Shown here piece by piece: positions 9,011-14,706 of a DNA stretch of 14,706 nucleotides. Positions within the stretch are counted from its first letter, which is position 1, and the number at the start of each line of letters is the position of its first letter. The notes below the pieces were generated by a model. That model saw only the letters and a program-made list of their open reading frames with translations. It searched no databases and was not told the origin of the DNA. Source of the DNA: Pinguiococcus pyrenoidosus (taxonomy: Eukaryota > Sar > Pinguiophyceae > Pinguiochrysidales > Pinguiochrysidaceae); NCBI GenBank assembly GCA_019677205.1, contig JAAMXY010000287.1, positions 1 through 14,706 of the forward strand, in the 5' to 3' direction. The translations under genes and the position numbers were made by a program.

Positions 9011-9379
9011 AGAAGCGACACTCGCGGTGGGAAAAAAAAAAACAAGAAGATATGGGATATTGACGTTTCGTCTCTGCGGCCAAGCATTCCGTCGATGGTC
9101 CGTTTACAAAACTGGCATCTGGCATCTGGCATCTGGAAACTGGACTCTTGCCTCTGGGCATTGGCATGGGCATCGGGCATCGGCAAAGGGCGGTAATTCT
9201 CCTGATGGGCCGATCGGCACCGGTTGTGGGCGTCCCACCTTGTTCAGGCACCTCATTCTCCTTTGATACACTACTCGCCAAAGGAGTTGGCAAAAGGCCT
9301 GCCTGAGGGCGCCGAAAGCGGCGTGCACATCAGGGCACTCTTGTGCTGGACAAGTCTTCTTTCCCGGCCGGAGTGTTCG
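9011..9379. other. Convergent 3' intergenic region (kinase / antiporter)
   Basis: This region of 369 bases lies between two converging stop codons and should hold both 3' UTRs. It contains an A run near 9031-9040 and a GGCATC-type repeat cluster at 9113-9185. Open frames here show only low-complexity or repeat-derived peptides. Confidence 0.5.
9113..9185. repeat. TGGCATC tandem repeat and degenerate GGGCAT cluster
   Basis: Three perfect 7-bp copies of TGGCATC occupy 9113-9133. After a spacer, a looser series of GGCAT and GGGCATC units runs from 9156 to 9185. It sits in the convergent gap and is probably in a 3' UTR. Confidence 0.85.
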
Positions 9380-10715
9380 TCAGGTCGGCGGCTGTACCAA
9401 AGCGATTTCCACGTCCTTCGCGTCAGCCACTGAATCAGCTCTCTCCGCCGGCGCCGCTGCCTCGTGCTTGTCCTCTTCCCTCGATGACGTCTGGAGCGCG
9501 TGCCGAAAGGCAATCGGTGTCAAGAGGTTGATGAGCAGGAGCGCAATGATGGCCGCCGCGAAGTCCTGCTCCGTCGTCAGTTCCTCGTCGTGGGCTTCGT
9601 CGTTGATCAAGAAGCTGAACTCCCCTCGGCCGTTCATTCCAAGGCCCACCAGCAGAGCCGCGTCCGTCTGAAATGGCCCAATGAGCAGCTTCCCGAACAC
9701 TCCCGCGAAGAACATCACGGCAGCCTTGGCCAGCACCTGCGGGTCTCGGAGGCCCTCCGTGTGGACGAGAGACGGCACCGTGAAGGCGACTGTGGCACTG
9801 AAGAAGAGCCGCGCTCCCCATGCGGTGACGCTCGAGATGCGCTTCTCGTAGATGCGCTGCACCTCGCGCTTCGCGGGCCCATCCACCGCAAAGGGCAGCG
9901 CGCCGATGAAGGTGCCGAGAAGGTCGCTGGAGCCGATGGCGAAGGTGACCCAGACCCAGAAGAAGCAGTGCAGGAACAGCAAGGCGACCACGCCCTCAGC
10001 GCTCATCCGCTGGCATACCGCTTGGAGCAGCGGCGGCAGCACGCGGACCGCCAGCGTGAGGCCAACTACCACGCTGCCAAGCGACGCGACGACCGGCTGT
10101 GCCAGCTCCCAGGCGCCCGTGCCCCCTCCGAGGGCCTTGACCTCGGACAGCAGCATCAGCGAGAGCACGTCGTCCATGACCGCAACGAGGCAGATGAACT
10201 GGCCGTGCCGGGTCTCCAGGTGGCCGAACTCCTTGAGCAGCTGAGCGCTGAAGCCGAGGGAGGTGGGCGCGATGGCGGCGCCCAAGCTGAGTGCGCCGCG
10301 GAAGTCCACGCGCCACCCGAAGTAGAACGCCAGGAAGATGATCACCACAGGCGCCAGAACGCCCACCGCGGCCGCCACAAGTGCCTTCAGACCGTGGCGT
10401 TCCAGCTGCCTCACGTCGATCTCCAACGTGCTCTCGATCACCAGCAGCATGACGCCCAACTGGCGGCTTCATGAGGCTTCGAAGAGCGGTGACATGCCCA
10501 TGCGGAGGTGTACACACCTTGCCGAGCTGCTGTAGCGCCTGTTGGACGTCATCTTCAAGCAGAGAAGTGCCAGCTAGTCCGGGACCCAGCGCAATGCCCG
10601 CGAGGATCTCGCCCACGATGGGCGAGATCTTCACCCAGCCCGCCAGACGCCCGGCCACGAGCACCGCGCTGAGGAACACGATGAGGCTGTACTCATCGGT
10701 CCACAAGCTGGGCAT
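9380..10715 (-). CDS. CPA2-type monovalent cation/proton antiporter, 425 aa (2 exons)
   Basis: Predicted multi-pass exchanger of the Na_H_Exchanger family (CPA2, the KefB/NapA/CHX type), trading K+ or Na+ for H+ across an organelle or plasma membrane. Exons (minus) are 10715-10518 and 10459-9380, with a 58-nt phase-0 GT-AG intron. The N-terminus carries the family signature ISPIVGEILAGIALGPGLAG after the first hydrophobic helix. LGAAIAPTSLGFSAQLL is the unwound-helix region, and VAVMDDVLSL contains the Asp pair D162/D163 at the ion-binding position, the DD form linked to electrogenic exchangers. VGLGMNGRGEFSFL (R344-G345-E346) is another family signature. About 11 to 12 hydrophobic segments are present. 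The C-terminal tail is short, hydrophilic and lacks a TrkA-N/RCK domain. The length is near the bare transport core, so little regulatory sequence is present. An upstream exon cannot be excluded, but the ATG at 10715 gives a sensible start. Confidence 0.9.
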
Positions 10716-10947
10716 TCTAACGCGTGTGGCGCTGGCTCTTCTATCTTTTCCCCGTTTTTTCCGGCATTTCTTTGAATTAAGTGTCTACAGTAGTGATACG
10801 GAATATGATTTTAATATTCTTTCTGTAACGATTATTCGCGAAATGTCATTTCCGACTGGTCTATTTTGGCATAGAACACGTCCACAAGCGTGGAAAGGGA
10901 AGCAGAACGCCGCGAAGAAGTGGCCGTTTGCCCTCTCGCACGCCCGG
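10716..10947. promoter_or_regulatory. Divergent intergenic region (antiporter / AAA ATPase)
   Basis: This gap of 232 bases lies between opposite start codons. The part from about 10735 to 10850 is strikingly AT-rich compared with the neighbouring exons and probably holds both promoters. An in-frame ATG at 10843 could extend the ATPase by 35 residues. Confidence 0.5.
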
Positions 10948-12538
10948 ATGTTGGGCAGCGGCTCTCCGGCGGAGCAGCGCTCTGGCTCCAAGTCCACCTC
11001 GTCCTTCTTCAGCTTTCCCAAGCTGTCGCTGTTCGGAGACTCCGAGGCCAAAGCCGTCGAAGCCGCTCCTCCGAGCTCAGCGCCCATGAAGCGCTCTCGG
11101 CCAGAGGTGCGTCCTTGTCGCCTGTCCACTGCTCCATGCATCTTCTGGAGTTTACGCCGAGCTCCGCTGTAGGATTCGCGAGCGAAGAGCGCCGCCACGA
11201 GCAAGATGGAGGCCGGATTGGCCGCTTTGGAGGCGGCGAAGGCCGCGGATGACGAGCAGAACTACCAGAGGGCCAAGATCCTGTACCCGATCGCGCTGGA
11301 GAAGCTTCTGGCGGCTGCCCGAGCAGCCACGGACGATGGCACACGGGAGCTCATCATGAGCCAGGTGGACCACCACATGCGCAGGGCGGAGGAGGTGAAG
11401 ATCTTGGCCGGCGGCGGCGCGCAGCGCAGCAGAGCTGCGAAGGTGAGAGGGAGAGGAGGCGCTACTCCACAGAGAAGAACTTCGGCGAGAGGTCGAGCGC
11501 CGGCGGGCGCCTCCCAGCAGCCCGGCAGCTCAGCTGGCCAGAGCACGTCTCAGCGGGGAGCGAACGCCTTCGAGGAGATCGTGATGTCCGAGATGCTGGT
11601 GCCGCCCAGCGATGTGGGATGGGATGACATTGTGGGTCTTGAGGACGCCAAGCGCGTACTGCAGGAGAGCGTCGTCCTGCCCGCGGCGCGCCCGGATCTC
11701 TTCACTGGCCTGCGCGCTCCGGTGAAAGGGGTCCTGCTCTTCGGTCCTCCGGGAACTGGCAAGACCCTTCTCGCGAAGGCCGTAAGCTCGGAATCGTCGT
11801 GTGCGTTTTTCTCAGTCAGGTGAGGGCACGGCGAAGAAGCCTACAGCGGGCCCGGCGTGCAGACGGACTCACCCTTTCTTGGCGCTTGCCCGCGTCGTCT
11901 TGCTGCAACGCAGTGCCGCGTCGTTGATGAGCAAGTTCTTGGGCGACGGCGAGCGGCTGATGAGGGCGCTGTTTGAGTGTGCGAGGAGGGTGCAGCCCAG
12001 CATTGTCTTCTTCGATGAGGTGGATGCGCTGCTGGGCGCTCGCGGCGACGGGGAGCATGAAGCCAGCCGGCGCATGAAGACGGAGTTCATGGTCCAGCTC
12101 GACGGAGCTCTGCACAGCGGAAGTGACCAGGTCACGGTGATTGCGGCGACGAACCTGCCCTGGTCGCTCGACTCGGCGGTGCTCCGGCGGCTGCAGAAGC
12201 GCATCTATGTGCCGCTGCCAGACCGGGAGGCGCGCGAGTTTCTCATCCGACAACTGCTGGAGAAGGTGAAGTCGGACATCTCCGACACGCAGCTGCGGCA
12301 GATCGTGCGCGAGACAGAATACTACAGCCCGAGTGACATTACGTCCGTTCTTCGTGACGCAGCCATGGAACCGCTCCGAGAGGTCGGTCCCAAGAATCTG
12401 AAGGATGTTAGTGTGGACGAGCTGCGCCCCGTGAACGCCGATGACGTGCTGCAGGCCATCGCGCACATCCGGCCCTCCGTGTCCCCGTCGTCGCTTGAGC
12501 AGCACGTCAAGTGGTCCGACGAGTTCGGCGCCGTATAG
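10948..12538 (+). CDS. MIT-domain AAA ATPase of the meiotic clade (katanin/spastin/VPS4 type), 476 aa (3 exons)
   Basis: Exons are 10948-11106, 11173-11819 and 11914-12538; introns of 66 and 94 nt are GT-AG and the total is exactly 477 codons. After a Ser-rich N-terminus ([12 protein letters not shown]), residues 65-132 form an MIT-like three-helix bundle, followed by a basic Gly/Ser linker and a single AAA module. Key residues: Walker A GPPGTGKT (244-251), pore loop [11 protein letters not shown] (272-282), Walker B FFDEVD (301-306), sensor-1 N349 in ATNLPW, and arginine fingers R360/R361. The end [18 protein letters not shown] is the VPS4-type C-terminal helix. This group severs microtubules (katanin, spastin) or disassembles ESCRT-III (VPS4). 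LFTGLRAP resembles spastin, while [12 protein letters not shown] and the ending resemble katanin, so the exact member is undecided. The start could instead be the in-frame ATG at 10843. The tail converges on the FACT gene, leaving 101 bases. Confidence 0.9.
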
Positions 12539-12539
12539 C

Positions 12540-12639
12540 AGCATAGTGAAAGCTGCGGAATACCCTGAAGATAGTGGAAGTTGTGAAGAAGACGAAATCG
12601 AAAGAGCTTTGGCACATTCATTCGTTCGGCTCAAGCTGC
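12540..12639. other. Short convergent gap (ATPase / FACT)
   Basis: Only about 100 bases separate the stop codons of two converging genes, so their 3' UTRs must overlap or be very short. No clear AATAAA signal was seen on either strand. Confidence 0.5.
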
Positions 12640-14154
12640 TCAGTCGTCGCCGGCGTCCTGATCGCTGTCAGACGCTGCGTCGTCATCGTCGTCGTCATCG
12701 CTAGCCTTCTCATTGGGGTCGAAGTCCTCATCATCCTCTTCGTCATCTTCATCCATTTCGTCATCCTGGACCACCGCTGCGTCCGCGTCGCCGTCGTCCA
12801 CCTCTGCGTAGGACGCCGCCTCGGCCTGCAAGTTCTTGATGCGGATCTTCTGCTTCTGCAGGAAGCTCAGCAGCGGCTTGTACTCGTCCTTCTCCAGCTG
12901 CGAGAACATGAGGACGCGCTCACGGTCCGCGCCGTGGCCCGGCTTCAGCGTCAGGACCATGTCGAAGGTTCTCAAGCCGAGCTTCGGGTCGCCCTTCTGG
13001 AGCTCGACGCTTTGCAGCTCCCCGAACCGGATGATCAACGTCGGCTTGTGGATGAAAACGAAGCTGCGATCGAGCACGAAGAGCAGGCCGTTGTACGCCT
13101 TGTAGGCGCACTGGACGCACTGCAGCTCCCGGGCGCTTCGGTACGAGCCCGCCACGAAGATCTTCTTGCCTGCGATGTGCCGAAACGCCATGGCGATCAA
13201 GTTGCACATCGGCCCGACCGTGCGCGGCAGGAGCTCTCCGTTGAAGCGCTGCTGGCACTCGTCTTCGGAGAGGTTGACGATGAGCTCGTCCTCGTCCTTG
13301 TTGGTCTCCAAGACGAGGTTCTGGTAGCGCTGCTGGCCCTGGCGAATGCCGCGCGTGAGCGAGATGACCACAACCATTCGGAAGCCGTCCGGCTTCTCCA
13401 GCATGTACAGGCGGTTGATGTCCTCGAACTTGATGCGGTAGTCGTACTTGGGACCGTTCATGCGCACAAAGGTGTCAAACATGTGCACGGAGTAGTTGCC
13501 GCGAGGGACAAGGAAGCTGCAGCCGTCGAAGCCGCAGATGGCCGAGCCGCCGGTGTTGCTCAAGCCCGCCGCCTCCACCGCCAGCTTCTGCATCTCCTGC
13601 GCCGGCGTGATGTCCATGTCGGGGTCGCCCTCCGGCATGACGAAGCGGATCTCCACCAGCGTGTCGTCCGCGACGTTCACGGCGTCGCTCTCCAGGAACT
13701 GCATCTCCAGCTCGTTGCCGCCCGCGCGGTTGCCCGGAATGACGCACTGCGTCAGGCTGGACAGGTCCTTCTCGAACACCAGCTGCCCCTCCCGCTCGAA
13801 CAGGAGGCGCTTGCCCTCGAACACCACGTCTCCGTAGTTGGTGCCGTCCGCGGCGGGCTCGATGTTCTCCACGTCCATGGGATCGTCGCCTCCCGCTTTG
13901 GTGACGAAGGCCGACAGGGCGTCGTGGTCCTCCTCGGCGAAGCCCTCGAAGCGCGTGGCCGTGCCATCGTTCCAGATGAAGCGCAGAAGGCCTCTGCGGC
14001 CCAGGAGAGACCACTGCGCCGCGCTGGCGTCCGCCAGTTTGCGCGCGAACTTCTCCGAGCCATCGCGACTGAGCCACTGCACCTGGTCCTTGGCCAGCGT
14101 GAGCGTCCCGCCGCCCAGCCCGGCGATGTAGATGTTGTCGAACGTCTGCGCCAT
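12640..14154 (-). CDS. SSRP1: FACT complex small subunit (SSRP1/Pob3), 504 aa, no HMG box
   Basis: Together with SPT16, this protein forms the histone chaperone FACT, which opens and rebuilds nucleosomes during transcription and replication. The gene is a single uninterrupted frame. Order: N-terminal PH-like domain (from FDNIYIAGLGGGTLTLAKD), central SSRP1 region with LLFEREGQLVFEKDLSSLTQ, the conserved stretch YSVHMFDTFVRMNGPKYDYR and IKFEDINRLYMLEKPD, then a second PH-like (Rtt106-type) region with CSYK-like YKAYNGLLFVLDRSFVFIHK, and an acidic tail from about residue 451 with runs of Asp and Glu. It stops there: the HMG box of animal and plant SSRP1 is absent, as in yeast Pob3 (about 550 aa). 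The in-frame ATG at 14190 would add twelve residues, but the ATG at 14154 fits family starts better. An E2F-like site lies 51 bases upstream. Confidence 0.95.
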   Translation of the reverse strand: MAQTFDNIYIAGLGGGTLTLAKDQVQWLSRDGSEKFARKLADASAAQWSLLGRRGLLRFIWNDGTATRFEGFAEEDHDALSAFVTKAGGDDPMDVENIEPAADGTNYGDVVFEGKRLLFEREGQLVFEKDLSSLTQCVIPGNRAGGNELEMQFLESDAVNVADDTLVEIRFVMPEGDPDMDITPAQEMQKLAVEAAGLSNTGGSAICGFDGCSFLVPRGNYSVHMFDTFVRMNGPKYDYRIKFEDINRLYMLEKPDGFRMVVVISLTRGIRQGQQRYQNLVLETNKDEDELIVNLSEDECQQRFNGELLPRTVGPMCNLIAMAFRHIAGKKIFVAGSYRSARELQCVQCAYKAYNGLLFVLDRSFVFIHKPTLIIRFGELQSVELQKGDPKLGLRTFDMVLTLKPGHGADRERVLMFSQLEKDEYKPLLSFLQKQKIRIKNLQAEAASYAEVDDGDADAAVVQDDEMDEDDEEDDEDFDPNEKASDDDDDDDAASDSDQDAGDD

Positions 14155-14497
14155 GGAAAGCGCTGCGCAGCGGAAGATCTGCCAAAGCACTTGAATGGCT
14201 GGAATTGGCGGGAAAACTTCCCTCGCGACGCTCAGGATCGATGTGGGGGTTCTTGTTCCGATGCCACGCGGGCGTTTCAGCCATCAGTGTGGGCCGTCAG
14301 AACTTGTAAGAAGATTGACCCATTGGCCGTTACTATAAATTATTTTTATCAGTAATGAATAAAATAAAGAAATATAAGATCACGTTGAGTAAATTCTTTA
14401 AATTGTTGGGATCTTGGAAAATCCGCCGAAGGGCAGTGGTTCGCCTTTGTCGCCACTGGTTTCATTTGGGCGCTCCGCCACTTCTCTGTCCGTGACC
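14155..14497. promoter_or_regulatory. Divergent intergenic region (FACT / VHS genes)
   Basis: These 343 bases separate opposite start codons. The middle part (about 14325-14405) is very AT-rich, with a TATA-like ACTATAAATT near 14331 and an ATTGG (CCAAT complement) near 14321. The FACT-proximal part carries an E2F-like site. The AATAAA near 14357 is probably a by-product of AT richness because no gene ends here. Confidence 0.5.
14205..14216 (-). promoter_or_regulatory. E2F-like site upstream of FACT gene
   Basis: Read on the FACT coding strand the site is TTTTCCCGCCAA, a close match to the E2F/DP consensus TTTSSCGC-type and to the classical TTTCCCGCC. It lies 51 bases before the FACT start codon. 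E2F sites control S-phase genes in animals and plants, so cell-cycle control of this chromatin factor is a plausible inference. Confidence 0.45.
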
Positions 14498-14706
14498 ATG
14501 CTCGCATTTAGTACTGCTCTCAAGACGCCGGTGGGCCAGATCGTGGAGCGCGCGACCAACGACATCCTCATGGGACCGGACTGGGGCGTGAACATGGAGC
14601 TCTGCGACTTCATCAACCGCGAGCCCGACTGCGCCGCAGACGCCGTCAAAGCGCTGCGGAAGCAGCTCAGAGCCGGACCGTCCACAAAGGTGGGATCAGC
14701 GGGGGG
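14498..14706 (+). CDS. VHS-domain protein, first exon (runs off the right edge)
   Basis: The ATG at 14498 opens a frame of 64 codons ending at 14689 with AAG before a GTGGGA donor. The peptide contains [30 protein letters not shown] and [10 protein letters not shown], which match the start of a VHS domain as in TOM1, GGA, HRS and plant TOL proteins. These are adaptors that bind ubiquitinated cargo in endosomal or trans-Golgi sorting. Only the first half of the VHS domain is present; the rest, including any GAT or FYVE domain that would identify the subtype, lies beyond the window. The phase-0 exit falls at the end of a helix, consistent with a real splice site. Bases from 14690 are intron. 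It is divergent from the FACT gene. Confidence 0.85.
   Translation, partial: MLAFSTALKTPVGQIVERATNDILMGPDWGVNMELCDFINREPDCAADAVKALRKQLRAGPSTKVGSAG

Noticed and set aside
9500-10474. 324-aa open frame on the plus strand
   Set aside because: It is antisense to the antiporter exons and has the biased composition of a shadow frame.
11441-11471. Possible intron inside the ATPase linker (GTGAGA to CCACAG)
   Set aside because: It would be only about 31 nt, far below the other introns, and the frame is open without splicing. The linker between MIT and AAA domains is expected to be low complexity.
12574-14355. 593-aa open frame on the plus strand
   Set aside because: It is antisense to the FACT gene and shows only low-complexity V, L, H and R-rich sequence. 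The FACT protein is unmistakable on the other strand.
14350-14365. AATAAA polyadenylation signal on the plus strand
   Set aside because: It lies between two start codons in a divergent gap, so no known plus-strand gene ends there; it is explained by local AT richness.

Overview
This window is nuclear DNA from a eukaryote, most likely a free-living unicellular protist or alga with a compact genome. Nine protein genes are visible: seven complete and one cut at each edge. They alternate in strand (-, +, +, -, +, -, +, -, +). Coding regions are GC-rich and several gaps are AT-rich. Sixteen complete introns could be placed by joining reading frames and homologous motifs. All are GT-AG, 56 to 185 nt long, and every junction keeps the frame. 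No bacterial-type operon, ribosome binding site, tRNA, rRNA, CRISPR array or transposon was seen. I cannot name the species. A Dpy-30 protein hints at a flagellum, and one transporter carries a signal-peptide-like exon, which would fit (but does not prove) a lineage with secretory or complex-plastid targeting.

Layout. 1-641 (-): 5' part of a coiled-coil protein of unknown function. 1034-1674 (+): 190-aa Dpy-30 motif protein. 2240-3691 (+): five-exon LAS1-like pre-rRNA processing endoribonuclease. 4074-6127 (-): five-exon, 11-helix SLC38/AAAP-type amino acid transporter with an added N-terminal exon. 7093-9010 (+): three-exon CK1-like protein kinase. 9380-10715 (-): two-exon CPA2-type cation/proton antiporter. 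10948-12538 (+): three-exon MIT-domain AAA ATPase of the katanin/spastin/VPS4 group. 12640-14154 (-): intronless small subunit of the histone chaperone FACT (SSRP1/Pob3) without an HMG box. 14498-edge (+): first exon of a VHS-domain trafficking adaptor.

The genes serve separate housekeeping jobs: ribosome biogenesis, chromatin, membrane transport, microtubule or ESCRT remodelling, and signalling. I see no evidence that they form one pathway. Their 5' ends meet in four divergent gaps (642-1033, 6128-7092, 10716-10947, 14155-14497) and their 3' ends in three convergent gaps (3692-4073, 9011-9379, 12540-12639). Two divergent gaps carry E2F-like GGCGGGAA sites, including one 51 bases before the FACT start codon. 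Short tandem repeats lie in several gaps.

I did not find a convincing new multi-gene system. The observations most worth checking are the signal-peptide exon spliced onto the amino acid transporter, the E2F-like site upstream of FACT, and the Dpy-30 protein with an unassigned N-terminal region.
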